From the NCBI RefSeq assembly GCF_003762905.1, contig NZ_RJKS01000002.1, positions 62,001 to 126,000 on the forward strand: a DNA stretch of 64,000 nt. Direction: 5' to 3'. Below the pieces are notes generated by a model. That model saw only the letters and a list, made by a program, of their open reading frames with translations, searched no databases and was not told the DNA's origin. This DNA comes from Curtobacterium sp. ZW137. Lineage in GTDB: Bacteria > Actinomycetota > Actinomycetes > Actinomycetales > Microbacteriaceae. Each line of letters starts with the position of its first letter. Position 1 is the stretch's first letter. This document shows positions 31,646 to 39,799 of the stretch, piece after piece. The position numbers and the translations under genes are program-made.

Positions 31646-31660
31646 TCTACAAGTTGTAGA
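31646..31660 (+). promoter_or_regulatory. Candidate operator upstream of ycnI-copC
   Basis: TCTACAAGTTGTAGA is a 15-bp palindrome (7-bp arms, one central base) 26 bases before the ycnI ATG. It contains TACA-N3-TGTA, which resembles BlaI/CopY-family operators apart from one extra central base. A partial AAGTTGT copy lies at 31629-31635. Confidence 0.55.
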
Positions 31661-31686
31661 GCACGCGTCCCGGAAGGAACCACCCC

Positions 31687-32418
31687 ATGCAGAAGCGTCT
31701 CGCCGTCGGCGGAGCAGCGACCCTCGGCGTCGTGGCCGCCATCGTCCTCGGCACCGCCGCATCCGCGAGCGCCCACGTCGAGGCGACGAGCACCTCCACC
31801 GCGGCGGGCTCCTACACGACGGCCACGTTCTCCGTCCCGCACGGCTGCGACGGCTCCCCCACCACGACGCTGCAGTTCCACGTCCCGTCCTCCGTGATCG
31901 AGGTCACGCCGACGGTGAACCCGAACTGGGACCTCACGAAGACCACGGAGCCGTACACGAGCCCGTCCGCCTCGGCCGACGACGAGTCCGCCGAGGACGC
32001 CGGTGAGCGCGTCACGAGCGTCACCTACACCGCGAAGACCCCGCTCCCCGCCGACGAGCGCGACACCTTCTCGCTCTCCTTCTCGCTGCCGGACGGCAAG
32101 GCCGGTGACGTCGTCGCCCTCCCCGTCACGCAGACGTGCGAGAAGGGCTCCACCGAGTGGGACCAGGTGCAGAAGGCCGGTCAGGCCGAGCCCGAGCACC
32201 CGGCACCCTCGATCACGCTGACCGCCGCGTCCACCGCCGCCGACGGCGACGACGAGCCGGCAGCAGCCAGCGATGCGGCGACCACCGCCGCGGCCGCCCC
32301 CTCCACCGGCACGCAGCCCGACCTGGTCGGCCGCTTCCTCGGTCTCGGGGGCCTGGTCCTCGGCGCGGCCGGTCTGGTCGTCGCGGTGGCGGCGACCCGC
32401 CGGCGCAGCACCAAGTGA
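31687..32418 (+). CDS. ycnI: YcnI-like copper-binding exported protein (DUF1775)
   Basis: Exported, membrane-tethered protein of 243 residues. The signal peptide ends ASASA, so the mature protein begins with His-Val-Glu. An N-terminal His together with a conserved Trp (here NPNWDL) makes the copper site described for YcnI. An Ala/Thr-rich linker leads to a C-terminal membrane helix (about 215-236) and RRRSTK. It overlaps the copC start by 4 bases. A role in copper acquisition or handling is inferred from family and neighbour. Confidence 0.9.
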   Translation: MQKRLAVGGAATLGVVAAIVLGTAASASAHVEATSTSTAAGSYTTATFSVPHGCDGSPTTTLQFHVPSSVIEVTPTVNPNWDLTKTTEPYTSPSASADDESAEDAGERVTSVTYTAKTPLPADERDTFSLSFSLPDGKAGDVVALPVTQTCEKGSTEWDQVQKAGQAEPEHPAPSITLTAASTAADGDDEPAAASDAATTAAAAPSTGTQPDLVGRFLGLGGLVLGAAGLVVAVAATRRRSTK

Positions 32419-33080
32419 CGGCCGCTCGGGGACGGGTGACGTCCCGTCCGGACCGGCGCCGGTCCCACCCGGCCTGGAGGCTCGTGGCCGCGTCCGCCAC
32501 GACCCTCGCCATCGCGGGCGGTGCCGTCCTCGGGCTCGCCGGCCCGGCCAGCGCGCACAACTACATGATCGCGTCGACGCCGAAGGTCGACGGCACACTG
32601 ACGTCCCTGCCGGACGCGTTCGAGATCACCACGAACGACAAGCTCCTCGACATCGGCGGCTCCGGGTCGGGCTTCGCCTTCCGGATCGTCGGGCCCGACA
32701 AGCGGTACTACGAGAACGGCTGCGTCGACATCGACGGCCCCTCGATGACCACGAAGGCCGCCCTCGGCGCCTCGGGGAAGTACGAGGTCGAGTGGCAGAT
32801 CGTCTCCGCCGACGGCCACACCGTCTCGGACGAGTACGCATTCACGTGGAAAGCCCCGGCCGGGTTCACCGCCGCGAAGGGCTCCGCGACCCCGCCGACC
32901 TGCGCCACGAGCGGTTCGGCGAGCGAGGCGGCCACGACGGGCACGGCCTCGGGCGACACCGACTCGTCGACCTCCGACGCGATCTGGATCGGTGCCGGCG
33001 GCCTGGTCGTCGTCGCCGCGATCGTCGCCGTGCTGCTCCTGGTCCGCCGCCGTCCCGCCGAGGACCCCGACGACGAGTGA
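32415..33080 (+). CDS. copC: CopC domain copper-binding protein
   Basis: Exported copper chaperone-like protein of 221 residues. After a signal peptide ending GPASA the mature protein starts with His (HNYMIAS), a copper ligand, and ends its Ig-like domain with VSADGHTVSDEYAFTW, the CopC signature. A Ser/Thr-rich linker and C-terminal membrane helix (about 188-210) follow. GTG 32415 overlaps the ycnI stop (GTGA); GTG 32436 is the alternative. The signal-peptide region includes the interspersed motif at 32472. Confidence 0.9.
   Translation: MTAARGRVTSRPDRRRSHPAWRLVAASATTLAIAGGAVLGLAGPASAHNYMIASTPKVDGTLTSLPDAFEITTNDKLLDIGGSGSGFAFRIVGPDKRYYENGCVDIDGPSMTTKAALGASGKYEVEWQIVSADGHTVSDEYAFTWKAPAGFTAAKGSATPPTCATSGSASEAATTGTASGDTDSSTSDAIWIGAGGLVVVAAIVAVLLLVRRRPAEDPDDE
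32472..32481 (-). repeat. Interspersed motif copy 7, inside a gene
   Basis: The complement of GCCTCCAGGCCGG lies in the N-terminal region of copC, read as Pro-Ala-Trp-Arg-Leu, just before the signal-peptide core. Confidence 0.65.
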
Positions 33081-33180
33081 TGCGCTCCCGGCGAGGTCCG
33101 TCCTGCCGGTGAGATCGCAGCTCGTGTCGCTCCACGTGACCCGATGTGACACCGAATGCGATCTCACGGACGCGATGCGA

Positions 33181-33190
33181 GCCTCCAGGC
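33181..33190 (+). repeat. Interspersed motif copy 8
   Basis: GCCTCCAGGCCGG in the 178-bp convergent gap between copC and clpP2, 29 bases before the terminator stem. Confidence 0.7.
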
Positions 33191-33218
33191 CGGCACCGGT
33201 ACCGGCGCGCACGACGAA

Positions 33219-33246
33219 GGGCCCCACACCGACCGGTGTGGGGCCC
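33219..33246. terminator. Bidirectional terminator, copC / clpP2
   Basis: Perfect 12-bp stem GGGCCCCACACC/GGTGTGGGGCCC with a 4-nt loop, 12 bases beyond the clpP2 stop. The stem core resembles that downstream of clpX. Confidence 0.7.
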
Positions 33247-33258
33247 ATCGCGTGTGCG

Positions 33259-33918
33259 CTACTTGACGAGGGCCGGGAGGTTCTTCCGGCTCGTCAGCAC
33301 CTGGTCGATCAGGCCGTACTCCACGGCTTCCGCAGCGGACATGATCTTGTCGCGCTCGATGTCGTGGTTGACCTGCTCGGCCGTCTTGTTGGAGTGCTTC
33401 GACAGCGTCTCCTCGAGCCAGGTGCGCATGCGGAGGATCTCCGCCGCCTGGATCTCGATGTCGGACGCCTGACCGCCACCCTGCTGGGTCGCGGGCTGGT
33501 GGATGAGCACACGGGCGTTCGGCAGCGCGAGACGCTTGCCCGGCGTGCCGGCGGCGAGGAGCACCGACGCGGCCGAAGCGGCCTGGCCGAGGCACACCGT
33601 CTGGATCTGCGGGCGGATGTACTGCATCGTGTCGTAGATCGCCGTCATCGCGGTGAACGAGCCACCGGGCGAGTTGATGTACATCACGATGTCGCGGTCC
33701 GGGTCCATCGACTCGAGCACGAGCAGCTGGGCCATGACGTCGTCGGCCGACGCGTCGTCGACCTGGACGCCGAGGAACACGATGCGGTCCTCGAACAGCT
33801 TCGCGTACGGGTCCTGACGCTTGTAGCCGTAGGCCGTGCGCTCTTCGAAGCTCGGGAGGATGTACCGATCAGTGGGAGCCGGGACGTTCTGCGCGCCACC
33901 GAGCATGGGGAGATGCAT
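33259..33918 (-). CDS. clpP2: ATP-dependent Clp protease proteolytic subunit ClpP2
   Basis: Serine peptidase subunit of 219 residues that forms a mixed ring pair with ClpP1 in Actinobacteria. Ser is in [13 protein letters not shown] (near 113), His in VLIHQPATQ (near 138), and Asp lies downstream in the [11 protein letters not shown] region. It has a longer N-terminal lead than ClpP1. It lies 26 bases after clpP1 in the order tig-clpP1-clpP2. Confidence 0.97.
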   Translation of the reverse strand: MHLPMLGGAQNVPAPTDRYILPSFEERTAYGYKRQDPYAKLFEDRIVFLGVQVDDASADDVMAQLLVLESMDPDRDIVMYINSPGGSFTAMTAIYDTMQYIRPQIQTVCLGQAASAASVLLAAGTPGKRLALPNARVLIHQPATQQGGGQASDIEIQAAEILRMRTWLEETLSKHSNKTAEQVNHDIERDKIMSAAEAVEYGLIDQVLTSRKNLPALVK

Positions 33919-33944
33919 TCTCGTTTCCTTTTCTTCGGTGGGGA

Positions 33945-34574
33945 TCAGGACTGGGCGTCGGGGTCGGCGGCAGGCGTGGGGGTCTCGCCGTCGTTGACGG
34001 TCCCGCCACCACCGATGACCTCGGCCGACGACGCACGGAGGTGGTCGACGAAGCCGTAGTCCAGGGCTTCCTGCGCCGTGAACCAGTTGTCGCGGTCGTT
34101 GTCCTTGAGGACCTGCTCGATCGACTTGCCGGTCTGCTCGGCGGTCAGCTCGGCCATGCGCTGCTTCATGTCGAGGATGACCTTCGCCTGCGTCTGGATG
34201 TCCGCGGCGGTCCCGCCGAAGCCACCGGACGGCTGGTGCAGGAGCACACGGGCGTTCGGGGTGATGTAGCGCTTGCCGGGCGTGCCCGACGAGAGCAGGA
34301 ACTGCCCCATCGAGGCGGCGAGGCCGATGCCCACGGTGACGATGTCGTTCGGCACGAACTGCATCGTGTCGTAGATCGCCATGCCCGCGGTGATCGAGCC
34401 ACCGGGCGAGTTGATGTAGAGGTAGATGTCCTTCTCAGGGTCCTCGGCGGCGAGCAGCAGCAGCTTGGCTGCGATCTCGTTCGAGTTGTCGTCGCGGACC
34501 TCGGAGCCGAGCCACACGATCCGGTCTCTCAGAAGGCGGTCAAAAACACTGGGGTTCAGTGTTGCTTCGGCCAT
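33945..34574 (-). CDS. clpP1: ATP-dependent Clp protease proteolytic subunit ClpP1
   Basis: Proteolytic subunit of 209 residues. Ser is in [14 protein letters not shown] (near 94), His in [12 protein letters not shown] (near 119), Asp in [16 protein letters not shown] 34574 gives [15 protein letters not shown], the family's short N-terminus. The C-terminus has an extra Gly/Thr/Pro/Asp tail of about 20 residues. Cleavage needs both ClpP1 and ClpP2 in related species. Confidence 0.97.
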   Translation of the reverse strand: MAEATLNPSVFDRLLRDRIVWLGSEVRDDNSNEIAAKLLLLAAEDPEKDIYLYINSPGGSITAGMAIYDTMQFVPNDIVTVGIGLAASMGQFLLSSGTPGKRYITPNARVLLHQPSGGFGGTAADIQTQAKVILDMKQRMAELTAEQTGKSIEQVLKDNDRDNWFTAQEALDYGFVDHLRASSAEVIGGGGTVNDGETPTPAADPDAQS

Positions 34575-34683
34575 GGAAAAGCTCCCGTTCAGTTGTCGCT
34601 TGATGTCGAACTTATCGGTTGCAACGCAGCAGTTCGCGCCTGTTCGCTGTCGGCAATGCGGGTCGCGGTGAACGAGGCAGAAA

Positions 34684-34727
34684 CGGACGGGAGGCACGGT
34701 GCCGACTGGCACCGTGCCTCCCGTCCG
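34684..34727 (-). terminator. Terminator of tig
   Basis: Perfect 20-bp stem (34684-34703 with 34708-34727) with loop GACT, followed on the minus strand by TTTC. It is 26 bases after the tig stop and ahead of clpP1. The stem shares GGACGGGAGGC with that at 62066. Confidence 0.8.
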
Positions 34728-34753
34728 AGACGCTGCTCGCGTCGACTGCCGGA

Positions 34754-36061
34754 CTACTCCGCGTCGACCGTGGCCGGCTGGGCGACACCCGCGGTGAACG
34801 CGGACAGGTCGACCGGCTCGCCGTTGGAGTCCTTCACCGTGACCTGCGCGAGGACCGTGGCGACGGCCTTCGAGCGGGCGACCTCGCCGACCATGCCGGG
34901 GATCTGCCCGTTCTGGTCGATGACCTTGATGAACTCGCCCGGCTCCATGCCGTACTGCGCGGCAGCCTGGATCAGGTACTGCGTGAGCTCTTCCTGCGAG
35001 ACCTGGATCGACTCCTTCTCGGCGATGGAGTCGAGGAGGATCTGCGAGCGGAAGGCCTTCTCGCTGGACTCGGCGACCTCGGCGCGGTGCTCGTCGTCCT
35101 CGAGGCGGTTCTCCTGCTCGAGGTGACGGTGCACCTCGTCCTCGATGAGCTTCTCCGAGATCGGGATGTCCACGTCCTCGAGGAGCTTCTCGACGAGCTT
35201 GTCGCGAGCAGCGGCGCCCTGACCGAAGGTCTTGGACTTCGCGATCTGCTCCTTCAGGTCCGCCTTGAGCTCGTCGATGGTGTCGAACTGGCTGGCGATC
35301 TGCGCGAACTCGTCGTCGGCCTCGGGGAGCTCGCGCTCCTTGACGGCGGTGACGGTCACGGCGATCTGAGCGGTCTCGCCTTCGCGGTCGCCACCGACGA
35401 GCTTGGACTCGAAGGTGGTGGACTCGCCGGCGGTGAGGGACTCGAGCGCCTCGTCGATGCCCTCGAGCAGGTCGCCCGAGCCGAGCTCGTAGGAGACACC
35501 CGTGGCGGAGTCGACCTCGTCGTCACCGATGGTGGCGGTGAGGTCGATCTGGGCGAAGTCGCCCTTCGTCGCCGGGCGGTCGACCGTGACGAGCGTGCCG
35601 AAGCGGGTGCGCAGGTTCTGCAGCTCCTCCTCGATCTCCTCGTCGGAGACCTCGACCGCGTCGACGGTCAGCTCGTAGGAGCTGTAGTCGGGGAGGTCGA
35701 ACTCGGGACGCACGTCCACCTCGAAGGTGAGGACGAGGTCGCCAGTGAAGTCGTTGACGTTCGGCAGCTCGGAGACGTCGGCCTCGGCACGGCCGAGGAT
35801 GCGCAGCTCCTGCTCTTCGACCGCCTGGCGGTAGAAGGTGTCGATGGCGTCACCGACGGCGTGGTTCAGGACCTCGCCGCGGCCGACACGCTGGTCGACG
35901 ATCGCCGGCGGGACCTTGCCCTTGCGGAAGCCGGGGATGTTGATCTGCTCTGCGATGTGCTTGTACGCGTGGTCGATGCTCGGCTTGAGCTCTTCCGGCG
36001 TCACGTTCACCGTGAGCTTGACGCGGGTCTCGCTCACCTTGTCGACGGTGCTGTTGGCCAA
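34754..36061 (-). CDS. tig: Trigger factor chaperone
   Basis: Ribosome-associated chaperone with peptidyl-prolyl isomerase activity. It has 435 residues. The N-terminal ribosome-binding motif is GFRKGKVPP (near 43), the FKBP-like domain covers about 150-235 ([17 protein letters not shown]), and the C-terminal arms are helical. The start is TTG 36061, giving [15 protein letters not shown], with an AGGAG site 7 bases upstream. The frame above runs through tRNA-Pro and cannot be coding. Its end matches usual lengths. Confidence 0.97.
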   Translation of the reverse strand: MANSTVDKVSETRVKLTVNVTPEELKPSIDHAYKHIAEQINIPGFRKGKVPPAIVDQRVGRGEVLNHAVGDAIDTFYRQAVEEQELRILGRAEADVSELPNVNDFTGDLVLTFEVDVRPEFDLPDYSSYELTVDAVEVSDEEIEEELQNLRTRFGTLVTVDRPATKGDFAQIDLTATIGDDEVDSATGVSYELGSGDLLEGIDEALESLTAGESTTFESKLVGGDREGETAQIAVTVTAVKERELPEADDEFAQIASQFDTIDELKADLKEQIAKSKTFGQGAAARDKLVEKLLEDVDIPISEKLIEDEVHRHLEQENRLEDDEHRAEVAESSEKAFRSQILLDSIAEKESIQVSQEELTQYLIQAAAQYGMEPGEFIKVIDQNGQIPGMVGEVARSKAVATVLAQVTVKDSNGEPVDLSAFTAGVAQPATVDAE

Positions 36062-36098
36062 GGGGGATTCTCCTGATGGTTGGCGGTGGTGTGGGTCC

Positions 36099-36175
36099 TG
36101 GTCGGGGCGACAGGAGTTGAACCTGCGACCTCCCGCTCCCAAAGCGGGCGCTCTACCAAGCTGAGCTACGCCCCG
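36099..36175 (-). tRNA. tRNA-Pro (TGG)
   Basis: Cloverleaf on the minus strand: acceptor CGGGGCG with CGCCCCG, anticodon stem CCCGC/GCGGG with loop TTTGGGA, T-stem GCAGG/CCTGT, discriminator A. The 3' CCA is encoded (36101-36099). It reads CCA proline codons and lies 37 bases upstream of tig. Confidence 0.95.
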
Positions 36176-36232
36176 TTTGCATGGGCCAGGGTGCTCGCGC
36201 ACACCGGTGGGGCGCATGCGACGCCGATGAGT

Positions 36233-36547
36233 CTAGCGGTCCGCGGGTGTCCGGTTCCCGGGAGCTTCACCGGTCTGTCGCAAGCCGCGGCGCCACTGCA
36301 CCCCGACGAGGACCTGGACACCGAGTGCGGCGAGCGCCAGCACGATGCCGAGGACGATCCGCCACACGTGCAGGAGCGCGTGCCACGGCTGTGCCTGCGG
36401 GTCCCCGAACAGGTCCGGACGCAGGGAGAAGACGACCGCGGCGAGGGCGACGAGCACGTACGAGAGGACCCGTGAGCGCTTGATCGTGCGCTGCGACGAC
36501 TCGTCCGGTGGCGGCAGGATCACGAGGGCTGGTCCGTCCGCTTGCAT
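36233..36547 (-). CDS. Small two-helix membrane protein
   Basis: Unrecognised protein of 104 residues with two membrane helices (about 27-43 and 62-82) separated by a short Pro/Asp loop, and charged ends. The ATG at 36547 has no strong ribosome site. It lies between two tRNA genes on opposite strands. Similar short membrane proteins are common beside tRNA genes in Microbacteriaceae, but no function is known. Confidence 0.65.
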   Translation of the reverse strand: MQADGPALVILPPPDESSQRTIKRSRVLSYVLVALAAVVFSLRPDLFGDPQAQPWHALLHVWRIVLGIVLALAALGVQVLVGVQWRRGLRQTGEAPGNRTPADR

Positions 36548-36594
36548 GTCGTTCGTCCGCTACAGTGGTGGGGCTGCGCCTCGAGCGCAGGCGC

Positions 36595-36668
36595 GGGGAT
36601 GTAGCTCAATGGTAGAGCCCCAGTCTTCCAAACTGGCTACGCGGGTTCGATTCCCGTCATCCCCTCCA
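36595..36668 (+). tRNA. tRNA-Gly (TCC)
   Basis: Cloverleaf: acceptor GGGGATG/CATCCCC, D-arm GCTCAATGGTAGAGC, anticodon loop CTTCCAA (TCC), T-arm GCGGG TTCGATT CCCGT, discriminator T, encoded CCA (36666-36668). It reads GGA glycine codons. A TACAGT -10-like box lies at 36561. Its 3' end is duplicated just downstream. Confidence 0.95.
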
Positions 36669-36721
36669 CGATTCCAGACCGGCGCTGCGTCGATCCTCGA
36701 TTCCCGTCATCCCCTCCACGA
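36647..36721. repeat. Direct repeat of the tRNA-Gly 3' end
   Basis: The 25-bp sequence covering the T-arm, acceptor and CCA of tRNA-Gly (36647-36671) recurs exactly at 36697-36721, with 25 bp between. Site-specific integrases leave this arrangement at tRNA 3' ends. Here no element remains between the copies, so this may be an excision scar or a short duplication. Confidence 0.85.
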
Positions 36722-37559
36722 GGGTCTCGAGCCACTCCCGCGGAGCGCTCCGGTAGCTCTCGGGCATCCCGTCGCCCGACGCGTCGATCGCCCGCTGCCA
36801 GCTCAGCACCCGGGACACGACGCCGAGCGTCGTCGCGAGCCCCACGATGTGCTGCACGTCCGGGTCGTCCGCCGCGCCCGGTTCGCCGAAGAACGTCTCG
36901 AGGTACGCCTCGACCCCACCAGGCGCACCGTCACGCCCCGCGACGAGCAGGCTGAGGAACGGGTGCGACACGCAGGCGTCGCCCCAGTCGAACGGGACGG
37001 CTCCGCGCACGAACGCGTTGCCCACGTGCAGGTCGCCGTGCTCGAGCGTCGTCATCGGCATGAGCTCGTCGAGCTCGACGGCCGCGTCGGTGAGCAGCGG
37101 CACGATCCCCCGGTGCTCCGGCGCCCAGCGCGCCACGAGTTCGGCGGCGACGCCGGGCAGCACCGGCAGCCGGAGGTCCGGGACGCCGGCCACCACGAGG
37201 TCCGCGGCCGCGGCGGGCTCGGTCGCCCACTGGACCTCGGCGTAGTGGCGCATCACGTCGAGCCACACGGTGTCGCGGTCCTCGGCGAGCCGGACGATCG
37301 GTCCGCCGTCGGGCAGGAGCACGTGCCGCCCCGCCGCCGCGACCGGACGCTGCACGTGCGGGACGCCGTGGAGTGCGAGGACGTCGAGCAGCGCCGGCTC
37401 GGCCGCGACCCCGTCCGGCGCGGTCTTCAGGAAGAGGTCGCCGTCCGCGGTGGACACGCGCCAGATCGTGCTCCACGCGCGTCGTCGGACCTCCTCGACC
37501 ACGAGGACGTCCGTACCCCGGTCCGCGAGGACCGACCGCGCCCACGCCACCGCATCCAT
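36657..37559 (-). CDS. Aminoglycoside phosphotransferase-fold kinase (APH family)
   Basis: Small-molecule kinase of 300 residues with motifs EHGDLHVGNAF (catalytic loop, near 197) and FDWGDACV (metal loop, near 213). Substrate is unknown; many relatives act on metabolites and not drugs. ATG 37559 lies 6 bases after TACGGT (37571-37566), indicating a leaderless transcript. The last 20 or so residues are encoded by the duplicated tRNA-Gly 3' sequence, and the stop lies inside the tRNA gene on the other strand. The C-terminus was therefore probably remodelled by the duplication. Confidence 0.88.
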   Translation of the reverse strand: MDAVAWARSVLADRGTDVLVVEEVRRRAWSTIWRVSTADGDLFLKTAPDGVAAEPALLDVLALHGVPHVQRPVAAAGRHVLLPDGGPIVRLAEDRDTVWLDVMRHYAEVQWATEPAAAADLVVAGVPDLRLPVLPGVAAELVARWAPEHRGIVPLLTDAAVELDELMPMTTLEHGDLHVGNAFVRGAVPFDWGDACVSHPFLSLLVAGRDGAPGGVEAYLETFFGEPGAADDPDVQHIVGLATTLGVVSRVLSWQRAIDASGDGMPESYRSAPREWLETLVEGMTGIEDRRSAGLESWRG

Positions 37560-37595
37560 CCCGTCACCGTACGGCAGCGGGCGGAGCCGACCCGA

Positions 37596-37605
37596 GCCTC
37601 CAGGC
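37596..37605 (+). repeat. Interspersed motif copy 9
   Basis: GCCTCCAGGCCGG in the divergent gap between the phosphotransferase and the LexA-box gene, 58 bases before the LexA promoter. Confidence 0.7.
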
Positions 37606-37674
37606 CGGGTCGCACGACACGCGGACCCGCGCCGACGCGACCGGCGCAGCCGCCCGGCGGACTTGACGAACCAT

Positions 37675-37690
37675 TCGAACACACGTTCGA
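37675..37690 (+). promoter_or_regulatory. LexA (SOS) box with overlapping promoter
   Basis: TCGAACACACGTTCGA is a perfect match to the actinobacterial SOS box TCGAAC-N4-GTTCGA. TTGACG (37663-37668) lies just upstream and TCGAAT (37687-37692) could be the -10, with 18-bp spacing, so LexA would cover the promoter. Transcription would start near GTG 37700. Confidence 0.85.
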
Positions 37691-37699
37691 ATACGTCTC

Positions 37700-38023
37700 G
37701 TGGGACGGCGTCGCGAGAACCGGTGGCAGCCCCCGGAACACCCGGAGGTCGAACGTCCGCGCGCCTACTCACTGTCCGAGGACGCCCGCGGCCCGGACGT
37801 CTGCCACGCGGTCACCCCGATGGCCGTCTGGGCATGGATCCAGTTCCCGACCTTCCACGTGCGGGTGAAGGCCTTCGCGAAGAGCTGGACGCGCGACGCG
37901 GTGCTCGTCGAGTGGGCGCAGTTCGGGCAGCAGGCCGAGGCGTGGGTGTGGCGATCGGCCGTCAAGCACCGGGTCCTGCGCGCGGAACGAGCGGACCGGG
38001 ACCGCACGGGGCAGTCCAGATGA
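37700..38023 (+). CDS. SOS-regulated small protein of unknown function
   Basis: Unrecognised protein of 107 residues starting at GTG 37700, about 7 bases after the putative -10, so probably leaderless. The first 40 residues are Arg/Glu/Pro-rich. The rest is a compact Trp-rich domain (VWAWIQFPTFHVRVKAFAKS, then WTRDAVLVEWAQFG and AWVWRSAVKHR), apparently alternating strands with basic residues. The acid-base pattern and LexA control suggest a nucleic-acid or damage-response role, but that is inference. A shorter start at ATG 37820 would keep only the Trp-rich domain. Confidence 0.72.
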   Translation: MGRRRENRWQPPEHPEVERPRAYSLSEDARGPDVCHAVTPMAVWAWIQFPTFHVRVKAFAKSWTRDAVLVEWAQFGQQAEAWVWRSAVKHRVLRAERADRDRTGQSR

Positions 38024-38138
38024 CGCATCCGATTGACTCTCGACGACCGGCACGAGATCGTTCAATGAGTCCCGGTCCACGAAGAAACTCGACAATCAAG
38101 ACATCCGTCCGCGAGTGTCACAACCGGAAGGAGGCACC

Positions 38139-38291
38139 ATGAAAGCCCATGACGTGCCGTCCTGGGTGGCACACGTGCTCACCCCGCCAGAGGTCATCGC
38201 CGCCTACGTCGATCGACGTGTGAACGACCCGTCACTGCTGTCGGGCGACCAGCACGAACCCACCTACGCGGACTTCCTCCGCGAGGAGTAG
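38139..38291 (+). CDS. Small protein of 50 residues
   Basis: ATG 38139 is preceded by a strong site (GGAAGGAGG, 4-bp spacing). The product runs MKAHDVPSWVAHVLTPPEV to a C-terminal YADFLREE. It has no signal peptide or membrane helix. TTGACT (38033) upstream hints at a promoter. Its 3' end overlaps the converging RhtA-like gene by 28 bases. It may be co-induced with the LexA gene, 115 bases upstream. Not recognised. Confidence 0.6.
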   Translation: MKAHDVPSWVAHVLTPPEVIAAYVDRRVNDPSLLSGDQHEPTYADFLREE

Positions 38292-39112
38292 ACCGTCACC
38301 CCGACGCTCGCGGCGGTCACGCACGCGAGCGCCACCACCTCGACGAGCGACAGCGCCTCGTGCAGGACCAGGAGTCCGGCGAGTGCAGCGACGGCCGGGC
38401 CGAGACTCTGCAGCACGCCGAACACCCGCGTCGGCATCCGGCGGAGCGCGAGCATCTCGAGGGCATACGGCAGCACGCTCGAGAGCACGGCGACGGCGCC
38501 GAACACGATCAACAGCGTCGGGTCCACCACGACCCCGGCGACCGCGGTGCGCAGCCCGAACGGCAGCGAGACCAGCATCGCCACGAGCATCGACACCGCG
38601 AGCCCGTCGACGCCCGGGATGATCGCACCGACGTGGCGGTTCATCACGATGTAGCCGGCCCAGCACACGGCGGCCGCCACGGCGAACGCGACGCCGCCGA
38701 GTTCGGTCACCGCGGACGGGCCGATCCCGAGCAGCACGACGCCGGCCAGCGCGAGTACCGCCCAGAGCGCGTCGCGCCACCGCCGCGTGTGCACGAGGGA
38801 GAGGGCGAGCGGCCCGAGGAACTCGATCGTCACGGCGACACCGATCGGGATCGACGCGAAGGCCAGGTAGATGAAGACGTTCATCCCGCCGAGCGCGAGC
38901 CCCAGTCCGATCGCGCCGGACCACTGCGCACGGTGCCAGTGGCGGACACGAGGACGGACCACCAGCGCCAGCACGAGCGCGCCGATCACGAGCCGGAGCG
39001 TCGCGGCCCCGACGGAGCCGACCTCGTCGAAGCGGGTCTTCGCGATCGCGGCGCCGAGCTGCACGGAGACGATCGCGGCGAGCGCCAGGAGCGGCGCGGG
39101 GACACGCGTCAT
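38264..39112 (-). CDS. EamA/RhtA-type amino-acid or metabolite exporter
   Basis: Ten-helix drug/metabolite transporter of 282 residues with two EamA repeats (about 7-130 and 140-275). It resembles RhtA, the threonine/homoserine exporter: MTRVPAPLLALAAIVSVQLGA opens helix 1 and GPLALSLVHTRRWRDALWA closes helix 4. ATG 39112 overlaps the response-regulator stop by 4 bases, so it is a likely output gene of that system or simply coupled to it. Confidence 0.92.
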   Translation of the reverse strand: MTRVPAPLLALAAIVSVQLGAAIAKTRFDEVGSVGAATLRLVIGALVLALVVRPRVRHWHRAQWSGAIGLGLALGGMNVFIYLAFASIPIGVAVTIEFLGPLALSLVHTRRWRDALWAVLALAGVVLLGIGPSAVTELGGVAFAVAAAVCWAGYIVMNRHVGAIIPGVDGLAVSMLVAMLVSLPFGLRTAVAGVVVDPTLLIVFGAVAVLSSVLPYALEMLALRRMPTRVFGVLQSLGPAVAALAGLLVLHEALSLVEVVALACVTAASVGVTVYSSRRKSA

Positions 39113-39771
39113 CCGAGGTACGCGAGGACGGCGAGCACGCGGCGGTGGTCCTCGCCGGTGTCCTCGAGCGCGAGCTTGGCGAAGATGCTCGAGACGTGCT
39201 TCTCGACGGCGCCGGTACCGATCACGAGCGCGCGGGCGATCGCCGCGTTCGTCCGGCCCTCGGCCATCAGCCCGAGGACCTCACGCTCGCGGGGTGTCAG
39301 CGCCGCGAGCGGGTCGCGGCGGCGGCTCATCAGCTGCGTCACGACCTCGGGGTCGAGCACGGTCCCGCCCGAGGCGACGCGGCGGACGGCCTCGTCGATC
39401 TCCTCGAGCCGGGTCACGCGGTCCTTGAGGAGGTACCCGACACCGGAGGACCCGGACGCGAGGAGGTCCTCGGCGTAGGTCGCCTCGACGTACTGCGAGA
39501 GCAGGAGCACGCCGGTGCCCGGTGCGAGTCGGCGGGTCTCGACGGCGGCGCGGACGCCTTCGTCGGTGAAGGTCGGCGGCATCCGGACGTCCATGATGAC
39601 GACGTCAGGCGCCCCCGCGGGCAGGGTCGCCAGGAACGAGACGGCGTCGGCGTGCTGCCCGACCACCTCGATCCCGGCTTCGCGCAGGACGCGGGCGAGC
39701 CCTTCGCGGAGCAGGACCGCGTCGTCGACGACGACGGCCCGGATGCGTGCTGCATCCGGGCCGTCGCTCAT
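39109..39771 (-). CDS. Response regulator, NarL/LuxR family
   Basis: Two-component regulator of 220 residues. The receiver domain has the acidic pocket VVVDDA and phospho-acceptor Asp in VIMDVRMPP (near 61), then LLKDR. The C-terminal LuxR helix-turn-helix runs LTPREREVLGLMAEGRTNAA and GAVEKHVSSIFAKL. ATG 39771 was preferred to GTG 39777. The cognate kinase lies two genes upstream. Confidence 0.95.
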   Translation of the reverse strand: MSDGPDAARIRAVVVDDAVLLREGLARVLREAGIEVVGQHADAVSFLATLPAGAPDVVIMDVRMPPTFTDEGVRAAVETRRLAPGTGVLLLSQYVEATYAEDLLASGSSGVGYLLKDRVTRLEEIDEAVRRVASGGTVLDPEVVTQLMSRRRDPLAALTPREREVLGLMAEGRTNAAIARALVIGTGAVEKHVSSIFAKLALEDTGEDHRRVLAVLAYLG

Positions 39772-39799
39772 GCCCACAAGACTAGTGCGGGCGGGGGGC

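Noticed and set aside
36595-36721. Complete integrated element at tRNA-Gly
   Set aside because: Only 25 bp separate the duplicated ends and no integrase or cargo genes lie nearby.
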